From positions 1 through 64,000 of the forward strand of contig NZ_CP022355.1 in the NCBI RefSeq assembly GCF_002216855.1: DNA of 64,000 bases, read 5' to 3'. This DNA is from Paraphotobacterium marinum. Its GTDB lineage: Bacteria; Pseudomonadota; Gammaproteobacteria; Enterobacterales; Vibrionaceae. How positions within the stretch are numbered: position 1 is the first letter of the stretch; each line of letters begins with the position of its first letter. Made by a program: the position numbers and the translations under genes. Positions 29,058-38,397 of this stretch are shown here, piece by piece. Below the pieces are notes generated by a model. It made no database searches. It worked only from the letters and a program-made list of their open reading frames with translations, and was not told where the DNA came from.

Positions 29058-29807
29058 ATGCTTGAGATTGATCCTCTTCATGAGTATGCAAATGGAAGTA
29101 ACGAGTTAAATACCATTGATGAAGCAGCTATCATTGAACAAAATATTAAAATCATTCATCGAATAGCTAATCAATTTAGACATCAAGCAAATACCTATTG
29201 TTCACTTGAGGATATGTACCAAATTGGTTGTATGGCTGTATTAGAATGTTCAAGAAAACATCAGCATACAGACGATGTTTCTTTCAAATCTTATATTAGT
29301 TGTCGAATACGTGGTGCTATTTTAGATGAACTTAGAAGATTAGATTGGAGATCTCGACAAACAAGACAACAAGCACATGAATTAAATGATATGGAGCGTT
29401 CTTTACAAAAGAGTCTGGGCAGACCCCCTAAATCAAGTGAAGTGTGTCATGCTCTTGGAATTAGCGAAGAAGAATATGTAAAGCGTGCCCAAGATTCTTA
29501 TGCATTTGAAATGATGAGTTTAGATCAACTAGTTGAAAGTGGTAAATACTTTCAAGATCCATCGTGTCAAACAGATGATGGGTTAGATGAAAATAGTTTA
29601 CAAGAAATTCTAACTAAAAATTTAGATCTTTTAAATAAACGCGAACAACTCATTTTAACTTTGTTTTATGAATATGAACTCAATCAAAATGAAATCGCCC
29701 TGACACTCAACTTAACTGCGCCTCGTGTTTGTCAAATTCATAAAGAAGCGCTCCAAAAACTTAATGGTCTGAATGGGAGTAAGGAGAATCATAATGCAAA
29801 AGTTTAA
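29058..29807 (+). CDS. lafS: LafS (FliA), sigma-28 factor for late lateral flagellar genes
   Basis: The 249-residue protein has sigma-70 family regions: region 2 (YCSLEDMYQIGCMAVLECSR, FKSYISCRIRGAILDELRRL), region 3 (LGRPPKSSEVCHALGISEEE) and region 4 (LNKREQLILTLFYEYELNQN, followed by EIALTLNLTAPRVCQIHKEA). This is the FliA/LafS class. It would recognise the TWAW-N15-GTCGTTWW sites seen before lafA, lafB, flgK and flgM and be held by FlgM. It overlaps the lafT start. Confidence 0.92.
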   Translation: MLEIDPLHEYANGSNELNTIDEAAIIEQNIKIIHRIANQFRHQANTYCSLEDMYQIGCMAVLECSRKHQHTDDVSFKSYISCRIRGAILDELRRLDWRSRQTRQQAHELNDMERSLQKSLGRPPKSSEVCHALGISEEEYVKRAQDSYAFEMMSLDQLVESGKYFQDPSCQTDDGLDENSLQEILTKNLDLLNKREQLILTLFYEYELNQNEIALTLNLTAPRVCQIHKEALQKLNGLNGSKENHNAKV

Positions 29808-30657
29808 AGGTGCCATTTTAATATTAATTTGTGTTTTTGGTGGATATATTTGGGCGGGTGGAAATCTAATCGCCATTTGGCAACCCGCTGAACTTTTGAT
29901 TATTGCAGGTGCTACTGTAGGTTCGATTATTATTGGTAACCCACCACATGTAATAAAAAAATGAAATCTCAATTTAAGCGCATCGTCTCAAATAAAAAGA
30001 TGAAAAACAATATTACAAAGAATTACTTTCTTATTTAAAAACGTTACTCGAAATTTTTAGAAATGATGGTTATAAAGCTATTGAAAGTGATGTCGAACAC
30101 CCTGATGCAAGTGAGTTATTAAACCAGTACCCTACTTTGAAAAAAGATAAAGAGATAATTACTTTTATATCGGATAATCTAAGATTAATTTCTCTAGGTA
30201 ACCTGTCACCTCATGATCTTGATGCTCTTTTAGAGCAGGAAATTATGACGATTGAGGAAGATTTGCTATTACCTTCAAAATCAATGCAGAGAACAGCTGA
30301 AGCCCTCCCTGGTTTCGGTATTTTGGCTGCTGTTATGGGAATTATCATCACTATGCAATCTATTGATGGCTCTATCGCTTTAATAGGTTATCACGTTGCT
30401 GCTGCATTAGTTGGAACATTTTTAGGTATATTTGGTTGTTACTGCATTTTAGATCCAGCAAGTAATGCCATGGCTCAAATGGTTAAAAGAGATTTATCCG
30501 CCTATGAATGTATCAGGAGTGTTCTTGTTTCACATCAATCCAGAAAAACGCCGTTGACTTCGATTGATTCAGGTAGGAAACAAATACAACTTGATATTAA
30601 ACCCTCTTTTTCTCAGATGGAAAGTTGGTTTAAGAAAGAGACCGACAGGAGTCTTAA
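29794..30657 (+). pseudogene. lafT: lafT (MotA), stator protein, frameshifted at two or three A-runs
   Basis: The ATG at 29794 follows AAGGAGA. The first frame gives MotA residues 1-57 (ILILICVFGGYIWAGGNLIA) and stops after HVIKK at the A7 run 29955-29961. One more A there and one more in the A5 run 29994-29998 connect to YYKELLSYLKTLLEIFRNDG and the conserved MotA core (ALPGFGILAAVMGIIITMQS, AALVGTFLGIFGCYC). A third missing A at 30635-30637 would end the protein at the TAA just before lafU; otherwise the frame overruns lafU by about 100 bases. MotA forms the ion channel with MotB. Confidence 0.82.
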
Positions 30658-31617
30658 ATGTCTGATTCTAATTTTGTTTACATCAAGAAAAGAACGCGTC
30701 AATCGACTAATGAAACACATGGTGGTGCATGGAAAGTTGCTTTTGCTGATTTTATGATAGCATTGATGGCCCTCTTTCTGGTTTTGTGGATTTTACAGGT
30801 CGTTGACGAAACAGAACGTCATGCAATTGTTGCGCATCTAAATAGCTCAAATGTTTTTGATGATAATGCTGGTAATCCATTTGATACCTCACAAAGTTTA
30901 TCACCAATTGATTTAGCAACTAATTCGGCAGATTTGACTGCACAAAATATTCAAAATCAATCTACAAGTTTTAGAGATGGGGATGGGGACGGTATAGAAG
31001 ACGATGCATTAATTCCTGGACAATATGATACGATGGAGCAACTTGAAATTTTAAGTCATACGCTAAAAAAATTAATTGAAAAACAAAATGCAACCAATAA
31101 TGTTAAAATTGATATCACCCCACATGGCCTGAGAATGGTCTTTCAGGACGACTTTAGACAAAATATGTTTATGCTGGGTGGTGCAAAGTTAACACCCTTC
31201 TTTGAAGATCTCCTTTTAATCATCGCACCCATATTTAAACAAATATCTAATTCCATGATTATCAGCGGACACACTGATGGCAAGCAATTTAAAAGAGTAT
31301 TTAGTCAAAACACAAATTGGGAGTTATCAAGTAAAAGAGCTAATGTAGCAAGGTATACTCTTATAGGAGGGGGGATGCCTGAAAATAGAGTTCTACAAAT
31401 AGCAGGTATGGCAAATAGAGTTCTTTTAAATCAAGAAAAACCCTTAAGTAGTGAAAATAGAAGAATTGAAATTTTCGTTTTAACAACACCTACAGAAACG
31501 ATCATTAATTCTCTATTTGGAAAAAACGTGGAAAAAATTCCCCTTGAAAACTCAAAAGAACAAGCTGAACAAAACCAGCCTGTTCTAAGACAAAAAATTA
31601 ATTTTGAAACTCAATAG
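30658..31617 (+). CDS. lafU: LafU (MotB), stator peptidoglycan-anchored protein
   Basis: The 319-residue protein has the MotB membrane segment with the ion-binding aspartate (KVAFADFMIALMALFLVLWI) and a C-terminal OmpA-like domain (SNSMIISGHTDGKQF, NWELSSKRANVARYTLI, SSENRRIEIFV). It anchors the stator to peptidoglycan. An AGGAG site precedes the ATG. The frame is intact, unlike its partner lafT. Confidence 0.92.
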   Translation: MSDSNFVYIKKRTRQSTNETHGGAWKVAFADFMIALMALFLVLWILQVVDETERHAIVAHLNSSNVFDDNAGNPFDTSQSLSPIDLATNSADLTAQNIQNQSTSFRDGDGDGIEDDALIPGQYDTMEQLEILSHTLKKLIEKQNATNNVKIDITPHGLRMVFQDDFRQNMFMLGGAKLTPFFEDLLLIIAPIFKQISNSMIISGHTDGKQFKRVFSQNTNWELSSKRANVARYTLIGGGMPENRVLQIAGMANRVLLNQEKPLSSENRRIEIFVLTTPTETIINSLFGKNVEKIPLENSKEQAEQNQPVLRQKINFETQ

Positions 31618-31626
31618 GTATAACTA

Positions 31627-31917
31627 GTGTCGTATGTTGATTCTAATTTAAAAAGAAAAGTTGATAAATTACAGCGTATGTTTTTGTGGTTAATTTTGAT
31701 TGACTACGCACTTTTAATTGCATTTTTAACACAAATTGAATCTCTGCATTTAACCATTGGCACCATTGTGAGTGCTCTTTTAGTTGTTTATAATATTCTT
31801 CTATCACATCTATGCTTTAAAAGAGCAAATAGACGTTCGGATTCTTATATAATTTATCCAATACTGTTTGCTACCTTTCTGGCCTTTGGTTGCTTTTTAT
31901 ATTTTTTTCTATTATAA
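31627..31917 (+). CDS. small three-span membrane protein, unknown
   Basis: The 96-residue frame starts at a GTG nine bases after the lafU stop. It has three hydrophobic stretches, about residues 17-37, 42-60 and 74-95, with basic residues between (CFKRANRRSD). The family is not recognised. Its position directly after the stator genes suggests co-transcription with lafTU. No lafTU neighbour of this kind is known to me from Vibrio. Confidence 0.6.
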   Translation: MSYVDSNLKRKVDKLQRMFLWLILIDYALLIAFLTQIESLHLTIGTIVSALLVVYNILLSHLCFKRANRRSDSYIIYPILFATFLAFGCFLYFFLL

Positions 31918-31947
31918 ATAAAAAAAATAATCTCATTAATCACTAAT

Positions 31948-32799
31948 ATGACCTTAACTAAAATAGTTACGACTGTTACACCTCACCTACTCCATAGTAT
32001 AGCCGCAGCTGCGATTATTTTTGTTCTCAGTCTTTTTATTTATTTTCTTTTTAAACGTAAATTTGAAATCAAAAAACAACGTAGACAGTTTAAATACCGA
32101 ATCACTTATATTGGATTGATAGTCCTTAGTATTGCCATGGCACAGATTTGGATTGAAGGTCTCAATGACGTTTTTACGATGGTAGCACTTGTTGCAACAG
32201 GTTTAATTGTTAGTAATAAAGAGACTATAATGAATTTAGTTGGTTTTTTAATTATTAACTGGAGAGGGATTTTTACTGAAGGAGACTTTATCCAAATACA
32301 AAACTTTAAAGGTTATGTGGTTACCATACGTCCATTCTATTTTAAAATATACGAAACTACGAGCATTTCTAAAGCACAAGCAACTGGGAAAACTATAAAA
32401 ATACCCAATAATTTAATCATTACGGCACCCACAAAAACATTCAATCCTGAAACAAATATTACTCTATCTGAAATTAGTTATATGGTTGACTGGTCTTCAA
32501 ATAATCGCTTAGCTTTAGAAATCACAACTAATTTAATTAACCAACTCACTGAAAAGTATTATAAAACTTGTCCGCATTTTCAAAATCACTATCTCAAAAG
32601 AAAAAATAAAGAACTAAGTCATTTAATTTCTTTAAAACCAAAGGTCTTTGCAAAGCTTGACCATGATAAAGACAAAGGATTGTTAATTTGCATCAATTAC
32701 TACGTCCAGTCTCGATTTAAAGAAGAGTTAGAAAACGAGTTTTGGTGTCTTTTACAAGAAAAGGTGAGTTCTGAAGATATTCAGCTTGTTTTTATCTAG
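31948..32799 (+). CDS. MscS-family mechanosensitive channel-like protein
   Basis: The 283-residue protein has two or three N-terminal membrane segments (IAAAAIIFVLSLFIYFLF, YIGLIVLSIAMAQIWI, VFTMVALVATGLIVSNKETI). These are followed by the beta domain of MscS proteins: WRGIFTEGDFIQIQNFKGYV, and TIKIPNNLIITAPTKTF where MscS has the IPN motif. The small version lacks extra sensor domains. It is the last gene of the plus-strand laf run and overlaps the end of the convergent LafW candidate by four bases. A role in the flagellum is only suggested by position. Confidence 0.78.
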   Translation: MTLTKIVTTVTPHLLHSIAAAAIIFVLSLFIYFLFKRKFEIKKQRRQFKYRITYIGLIVLSIAMAQIWIEGLNDVFTMVALVATGLIVSNKETIMNLVGFLIINWRGIFTEGDFIQIQNFKGYVVTIRPFYFKIYETTSISKAQATGKTIKIPNNLIITAPTKTFNPETNITLSEISYMVDWSSNNRLALEITTNLINQLTEKYYKTCPHFQNHYLKRKNKELSHLISLKPKVFAKLDHDKDKGLLICINYYVQSRFKEELENEFWCLLQEKVSSEDIQLVFI

Positions 32800-33824
32800 G
32801 TTGTTTTTAATAAAGCAACAACAGTATTTCTATGGAGGTTTGCTTGCGCTAAAATCGAGCGATAAGAAAAATCAAAAGATGGTTTTTGTTGGCTGATCGA
32901 CTTTACTTGTAAATTCTGATTAACCTGATTAATCATGGCAGCGCTTTCTTTTTGTTTTTGTCTTATATCAATTAAGCTCGCCTGAATTTGTCTAATCGTA
33001 GTATCCAAACCTAACATAAAATCTTGTATGCGTGCTCTTTGGCTGACATCTAAATCAAAATTATCAATGGAAGATGGGAAAGGCTTTAAACTTACCAATT
33101 CCGGCTTATCATTTGGATATAAAATGCCCTCACCTTTTATTGCTGCTAATTTTATATCTTGTTTTGGATAGGAGCCAAAACTATTAAAAATTATATCTCC
33201 ATTTTTTCCTATTGTACTTGTAAAGTTATAGGGCGCTAGAAAGAGATTTAAAGTTTTTACAACATTTTCGGTATTATTTTCTTTCATCAAATTCAAATAA
33301 ATACTGCCCACATTTTGAATTTCAATAGCAATTTTTTCGGAAACATTTTCTAGTTTACTAAGATTAAAGTCTGGAATTATAAATGACTTTGATGACTCCC
33401 TCATAGAAAGTTTCATATCTGCATTTAAAATCGGACTCCCGTCTAAGTCCAACTGATTTTTCAATTTTGAAATAGTGTTTTGCTTTTGCTTAATTAATGC
33501 ATTTAAATCGTTTAATTTTTGATTATCCAATTTTTGTAAAGACTGTTTCAAAAGTGCCTTTAATTCAAATAGCTCTTTCCCAATTAACTTTAAATTTTTC
33601 TCTGCAAGTTGAAGATTTGTGACATAAACTTGACGATCCATAACCGCAAAACTAGATAACTTAACGTCACGATCATTTTGTATCGCTTGCTTTGATATTC
33701 TTGGTGTAACATCAGATAGGCGTTCAAAGGAAGATTCCTTCACCGTCGCATTTTGATTACGGGTTTTGGATAAACTTGAATTTTGGTCTACCTGAATACT
33801 GGATAACATAGCTTGCGATCTCAC
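32796..33824 (-). CDS. putative LafW-like flagellar protein following flgL
   Basis: The 342-residue protein starts at a GTG overlapping the flgL stop; an ATG at 33809 is an alternative. The middle is coiled-coil-like (ELKALLKQSLQKLDNQKLND), and the C-terminus (SILAQANLHRNTVVALLK) resembles the end of flagellin and hook-associated proteins. In Flag-2/lateral clusters a gene called lafW, for a putative hook-associated protein, follows flgL. Position and C-terminus support a LafW role, but I see no clear family motif. It would be transcribed with flgK and flgL. Confidence 0.45.
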   Translation of the reverse strand: MRSQAMLSSIQVDQNSSLSKTRNQNATVKESSFERLSDVTPRISKQAIQNDRDVKLSSFAVMDRQVYVTNLQLAEKNLKLIGKELFELKALLKQSLQKLDNQKLNDLNALIKQKQNTISKLKNQLDLDGSPILNADMKLSMRESSKSFIIPDFNLSKLENVSEKIAIEIQNVGSIYLNLMKENNTENVVKTLNLFLAPYNFTSTIGKNGDIIFNSFGSYPKQDIKLAAIKGEGILYPNDKPELVSLKPFPSSIDNFDLDVSQRARIQDFMLGLDTTIRQIQASLIDIRQKQKESAAMINQVNQNLQVKSISQQKPSFDFSYRSILAQANLHRNTVVALLKTT

Positions 33825-34720
33825 AGTCTATCAAAAAGTGACATTCCAGTAATTGTCACAAAAGAGGCTTGTGTGGCCTGAAGCGCATTTTGTAAATTAG
33901 TAAGTTGCACAGATGCTTCCGCATAATCTAATTGTTCAATTTCAGAGGATACTTTAGTCGTTAATGTTTCATTGTCAACGTGATTGGATTTTATTAAATC
34001 CAAAGCATTCTGCTGTCCACCCATTCTTGTAATATTTTCAAGAATATTTCCAAGGGTTACATCTAAATCACTAATAGCGCCATCAATACCTGCAATATTA
34101 ATTACTCCACCTTGATTTAGTAAACGAATTGATTCAAAAACGTTCTGTCCTGCTCCTAAATCAAACATTTGTTGAGCCGTATAATTTGATTGAACATTAA
34201 TACCCTTAGCGACATTAACGAGCCTTAAATCGGTATTACCTTGCAAAGTAAAACCAATGTTATTATCTCCTACAATACTCGCTTGATCTGATAAAGTTCC
34301 TGAGAATAGGTAAATTCCATTTTCATCTTGAGTATTGAGTAGAGATGTTGCTCCTTCATTCAAAGCATCTATTTCAGTAAGTATCCCAAGCCTATCTGCA
34401 TCCGTTAAATTTCCATTTTTCGCCCAAAGTAAAAGATCTCGAACTCTTTTGAAACCATCTACAATTCCCTGTAAAGCTTCTTCTTGAATGGATAAATTTG
34501 TTTTAACATTATCTACATTAGTTTTGTATTGATCTATTGCAGTCAATTGTCTTTCTAAATTCAATAAATTAATTGAATCAATCGGATCATCTGATAACGA
34601 CTGAATTCTTTTTCCTGTCGACATTTGCTCAAAAACAAAATTTATGTCTAAATTATTTTTTTGCAAACTTTGAGTCATAAGTTGATTCAATTGCGCATCG
34701 CTTGCTCTTAATACTGGCAT
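33821..34720 (-). CDS. flgL: FlgL, hook-filament junction protein
   Basis: The 299-residue protein has flagellin-like ends: FEQMSTGKRIQSLSDDPIDS at the N-terminus and EIEQLDYAEASVQLTNLQNA, then SLFDRL, at the C-terminus, with a short centre as in FlgL. It links the hook cap protein FlgK to the filament. It follows flgK by twelve bases and overlaps the LafW candidate by four. Confidence 0.9.
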   Translation of the reverse strand: MPVLRASDAQLNQLMTQSLQKNNLDINFVFEQMSTGKRIQSLSDDPIDSINLLNLERQLTAIDQYKTNVDNVKTNLSIQEEALQGIVDGFKRVRDLLLWAKNGNLTDADRLGILTEIDALNEGATSLLNTQDENGIYLFSGTLSDQASIVGDNNIGFTLQGNTDLRLVNVAKGINVQSNYTAQQMFDLGAGQNVFESIRLLNQGGVINIAGIDGAISDLDVTLGNILENITRMGGQQNALDLIKSNHVDNETLTTKVSSEIEQLDYAEASVQLTNLQNALQATQASFVTITGMSLFDRL

Positions 34721-34732
34721 AAAAAGACCCTT

Positions 34733-36148
34733 TTAAAAGATTTTTAAAATTTCATCAAATAGCTGATTTACGGTACTAATCACTTTCATATTAGCTTGAT
34801 AGGCATTAGTAAACTCAATGAGTTTTGCGGCTTCTTCATCTCTGTTGACGGCACTAAAATTATTACGAGCCGATATCGCCTGATTAAATTGAATTTCAGA
34901 TGTATCTAAAGAAATTTTGGATTGATTTGTCTTGATTGCAACCTCACCAAGTAATGATGCAAAGGTATCCGCATTGCTTTGATTATTCAACGTCTGAAAT
35001 TGGGGTAAATTTGCAAATGTAAGATTACTTACAGCAATAATATTATTGATATTACCGTTATCACCGACTGCTCCAGGGTTAGATGAAAAAGCTAAGCTAT
35101 CTACAGAAATATTAGGATTAATGCTAATGTTTGTTGCGTCCATCAAACCAGGAGAAAATAAAGGTATACCTGCATTACCATTTAAATCAAAACCTGCTTG
35201 AAGTCTCGTATTAATCTCAGTACCAAAATCTCTTGCTATTTGATTAATAACTGTTTCATAGGGCTCTAACACTTGCGATTGGAAGTTTGCCATAGCACCG
35301 ACACTTCCTCCAATTTGATTTTGTGCTGGAGCTCCAGATGCCTGAGGTGTGTTATCTAAAATAGGTATATTTTGATTCACAATCGTTAAAGATAATTGAG
35401 TTGGATTACTTCCTGTAACCGTGATCGTAGATGGTAAGTCGTCAATAACAAGAGGCTGACCATTGGCTAGTGTCAATTGATAAGAACCATTTGATAAAAC
35501 GGTAGATTTTATATTAAAAAGCTCGGACAGCTCTAACACCAACTGATCTCTTTGATCTTCAAGTTCTGATACATTAACATTTTCTGATACGTTATCAGAA
35601 ATTGTTTTATTTAGTTGAGCAATTTGTTGTATTAGGGTATTGGACTGAGATACTGCGGCTGATATTTGTTCATCTAAATCTTTTTTTTGAGTTATAACCG
35701 TATCAACCAACATATTGAATTGATAACCCAATGATTCAGCTTCCGTGATGACTTGCTGCCTTAAAGGAGTCGATTCTGGTTTAATAGTTGCTTCATTGAG
35801 TGCGGCATAGAATTTATCAAAACCTTCTGATAAGTTTAAGCCATCTGAGCCAAACACTTTTTCTAATTTAGAATAATTTTGGAATTCAATAAAGTCATAG
35901 CTTTGCGTTGAACTTGTTTTCCATGTTTGTTTAATCAAAAATTCATCTGCTAATCTTTGGATATCAGTGACCTTAACTCCATTTCCAGCAACATCAACGC
36001 CTCTTGCATTCGGGGATAGGGATTCAAAGTTAACTCGCTGACGCGTATAACCTTCTGTTGCAACATTTGCAACATTTTGAGCAGTCACATCTAAAGCAAC
36101 TTTTTGTGCATTTAAACCTGTAATTGCTGTATTCAATATACCCATCAT
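34733..36148 (-). CDS. flgK: FlgK, hook-associated protein 1
   Basis: The 471-residue protein begins with the rod/hook family motif (LDVTAQNVANVATEGYTRQR) and ends with EEAAKLIEFTNAYQANMKV and VNQLFDEILKIF, as in FlgK. It forms the first junction ring on the hook. A sigma-28-type promoter 47 bases upstream separates flgKL from the early flgB-J operon. Confidence 0.93.
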   Translation of the reverse strand: MMGILNTAITGLNAQKVALDVTAQNVANVATEGYTRQRVNFESLSPNARGVDVAGNGVKVTDIQRLADEFLIKQTWKTSSTQSYDFIEFQNYSKLEKVFGSDGLNLSEGFDKFYAALNEATIKPESTPLRQQVITEAESLGYQFNMLVDTVITQKKDLDEQISAAVSQSNTLIQQIAQLNKTISDNVSENVNVSELEDQRDQLVLELSELFNIKSTVLSNGSYQLTLANGQPLVIDDLPSTITVTGSNPTQLSLTIVNQNIPILDNTPQASGAPAQNQIGGSVGAMANFQSQVLEPYETVINQIARDFGTEINTRLQAGFDLNGNAGIPLFSPGLMDATNISINPNISVDSLAFSSNPGAVGDNGNINNIIAVSNLTFANLPQFQTLNNQSNADTFASLLGEVAIKTNQSKISLDTSEIQFNQAISARNNFSAVNRDEEAAKLIEFTNAYQANMKVISTVNQLFDEILKIF

Positions 36149-36194
36149 TGCTCCTTGTATAAGAATATCGTGAATAAAATATTCATGTTATTCT

Positions 36195-36221
36195 ATAACG
36201 ACTATTATTAACGAAAATTTA
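36195..36221 (-). promoter_or_regulatory. sigma-28-type promoter of flgKL
   Basis: On the minus strand TAAA (36221-36218), a 15-base spacer and GTCGTTAT (36202-36195) match the sigma-28 layout. The gap between flgJ and flgK is 128 bases, long for this gene block, and this is the only clear signal in it. Confidence 0.65.
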
Positions 36222-36276
36222 ATTAAACAAAAATTTTATGAATAGTGCGTTAAGAATATTGGAATCTTATTAACAA

Positions 36277-36585
36277 TTATTTTTTATTTTGTTCGGATAA
36301 CTGTTTGTAAATCATGTCTGCAATACCCAAATTTGATTGTCGACTGACTTCAACAGAAATCTGTCCATCATATAAATCCTCAAAAGATTTTGTTGCTTGA
36401 CTATTTTCCTCTAAATCAGATTTAAAAACATCATTGGTTTGACGCATCTGCTTTAAAACAGTTTGTAAAAATAATGCCTCAAATTGTTGAGAGGCTATTT
36501 TTAGTGCTTCATCTTTAGATTGATTTTTAATGGAATCTAAAGATTTAATATCATGGAATGATAACTCCATATTTTCAATTTTCAT
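36277..36585 (-). CDS. flgJ: FlgJ, rod-cap protein without muramidase domain
   Basis: The 102-residue protein consists only of the FlgJ N-terminal rod-capping domain (ASQQFEALFLQTVLKQMRQT, FEDLYDGQISVEVSRQSNLG). The peptidoglycan hydrolase domain of enterobacterial FlgJ is missing, so a separate murein hydrolase would have to open the wall for the rod. It is the last gene of the flgB-J operon. Confidence 0.9.
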   Translation of the reverse strand: MKIENMELSFHDIKSLDSIKNQSKDEALKIASQQFEALFLQTVLKQMRQTNDVFKSDLEENSQATKSFEDLYDGQISVEVSRQSNLGIADMIYKQLSEQNKK

Positions 36586-36603
36586 TTAGTCTCCCACCTT
36601 TTA

Positions 36604-37713
36604 TTAAATGACAATAATTTCAGCATTGATAGCACCCGCTTCTTTTAACGCTTGTAAAATAGCCATTAAATCATCAGGACTTGCACCGGTACTATTTATA
36701 GCATTTACAATTTCTTGGAGATTAACTCCCGAACGCCATAAAAACATTCTTCCATCTCCTTGTTGAATATCTACATCGGAATTATCCACAACAGTTGTTT
36801 CCCCATCAGAAAAGGCGTTTGGCTGACTTACCTGTTGATTTTCAGTAATTGAAACTTTAATGCTTCCATGACTAACAGCTGCTTCAGAAACCGTTACACT
36901 TCTTCCAATCACCACTGTCCCTGTTCTAGAGTTAAATATAATTTTTGCAGGAACGGCACCTTCGTCAACTTGTATTTCTTCCAACATTGACATAAAGGTT
37001 ACTCTTTGTTGTGAATCTCTTGGTGCTCTAACTTCAATTGTATTTTTATTAATAGAACGCGATACATCTGGGCCAAAAATATTATTAATTGCACGGGATA
37101 TATTTTTAGAGGTTGTAAAACTTGGCCTTTTCAAATTTAAAGTAATTACATTGCTATCATTGAAATCACTTCTGACTTCTTTTTCAATGGTTGCACCATT
37201 AGGGATCCGTCCTGAAGTTGGCGTGTTTATAACAACCCTAGTACCGCTTCGACCTTCAGCTTGAATACCGGATATCACGACATTACCTTGAGCAATAGCA
37301 TAGACCTCTCCATCCACACCTCTTAGCGGTGTCAAAAGTAACGTTCCTCCTCTTAAACTTTTTGCATCCCCTAATGAAGAAACAACAACATCAACTTCCT
37401 GTCCAGGTTGTTGCATCGCATTTATCTTGGCTGTGACAGTTACTGCAGCAACATTTTTTAATTTGGGATCTATTCTATCGGGTAGCTGAACACCAAATTG
37501 ATTTAACATATTGATAATGGATTGACTGGTAAACTCGACCTGACTTTTATCTCCCGTACCATCCAGACCTACGACCAAACCATAACCAATTAATTGATTG
37601 GTTCTAACCCCTTTCACATCTACTAAATCTAACAAGGGTTTTTGTGCTTGAAGTACCGGCACAATCAATAAAGTAACGCAAATTGTGAGATATTTAATAA
37701 TTAGTTTAAACAT
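36604..37713 (-). CDS. flgI: FlgI, P-ring protein
   Basis: The 369-residue protein starts with a signal peptide (LIIKYLTICVTLLIVPVLQA) and then carries FlgI motifs: LVDVKGVRTNQLIGYGLVVG, LDGTGDKSQ, TPLRGVDGEVYAIAQGNVVI and PAKIIFNSRTGTVVIG. The ATG at 37713 overlaps the flgH stop (TAATG) and fits the signal peptide; the longer start at 37755 does not. It forms the periplasmic P ring. Confidence 0.94.
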   Translation of the reverse strand: MFKLIIKYLTICVTLLIVPVLQAQKPLLDLVDVKGVRTNQLIGYGLVVGLDGTGDKSQVEFTSQSIINMLNQFGVQLPDRIDPKLKNVAAVTVTAKINAMQQPGQEVDVVVSSLGDAKSLRGGTLLLTPLRGVDGEVYAIAQGNVVISGIQAEGRSGTRVVINTPTSGRIPNGATIEKEVRSDFNDSNVITLNLKRPSFTTSKNISRAINNIFGPDVSRSINKNTIEVRAPRDSQQRVTFMSMLEEIQVDEGAVPAKIIFNSRTGTVVIGRSVTVSEAAVSHGSIKVSITENQQVSQPNAFSDGETTVVDNSDVDIQQGDGRMFLWRSGVNLQEIVNAINSTGASPDDLMAILQALKEAGAINAEIIVI

Positions 37714-38381
37714 TAAAATGGCATCCATGGAGTATTGAAAAATTGAACTAACCAACCGGCAGCATTACTATCAGCAATTGCTCCTTTTCCAGCATAAGTA
37801 ATTCTTGCATCTGCAATTTTTTGTGATGAAACCTGATTGTTTTTGTTAATATCGTCAGGACGCACTAATCCTCTTAAGCGAATATATTCTTCACCCTGAT
37901 TTAACTCCAACCACTTCTCACCCCGAACTTTTAAAACACCGTTAGGCAAAACCTCATAGACCGAAACGGTTATGCTTCCAGTGAGAGAGTTATTTTGTGA
38001 ACTTTGGCCACCTCCATTAAAGTCTCTTTCAACATCAAGCTGTGCATTCCAGTCTGCAGTATTTAAGTTACCTAAAGTAGGCGTATTTAACCTAACGCCA
38101 GCATTTTTATCAAATTGTGTATCTGCATTTTTTTCAGCCTGTGTTTCCTCTTCAAGGGTAATTTCCAAAATATCTCCGACTCTATAAGCTCTCCTATCTT
38201 GAAAAAGAGACAGCATATACTCTTTTCGATATAAACTACCGCCTGAAGCTGGAGATTGACTGCTATCTATTTTAGGCGGTGCGTATGCTTCATCCCCTGG
38301 TTCAACAGGTTTAAATTCTGGTCTCATAGAACAACCACTCACGATGAGAAAAGAAAATAAAATAAATACTTTATGAAACAT
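37713..38381 (-). CDS. flgH: FlgH, L-ring lipoprotein
   Basis: The protein has a lipoprotein signal with lipobox (FLIVSGCS) and FlgH motifs: YRVGDILEITLEEETQAEKN, LTGSITVSVYEVLPNGVLKV, GEEYIRLRGLVRPDDI. An AAGGAGG site lies just ahead of the ATG at 38381, so this start is preferred over 38417. It forms the outer-membrane L ring. Confidence 0.94.
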   Translation of the reverse strand: MFHKVFILFSFLIVSGCSMRPEFKPVEPGDEAYAPPKIDSSQSPASGGSLYRKEYMLSLFQDRRAYRVGDILEITLEEETQAEKNADTQFDKNAGVRLNTPTLGNLNTADWNAQLDVERDFNGGGQSSQNNSLTGSITVSVYEVLPNGVLKVRGEKWLELNQGEEYIRLRGLVRPDDINKNNQVSSQKIADARITYAGKGAIADSNAAGWLVQFFNTPWMPF

Positions 38382-38397
38382 CGCCGTCCTCCTTAAT

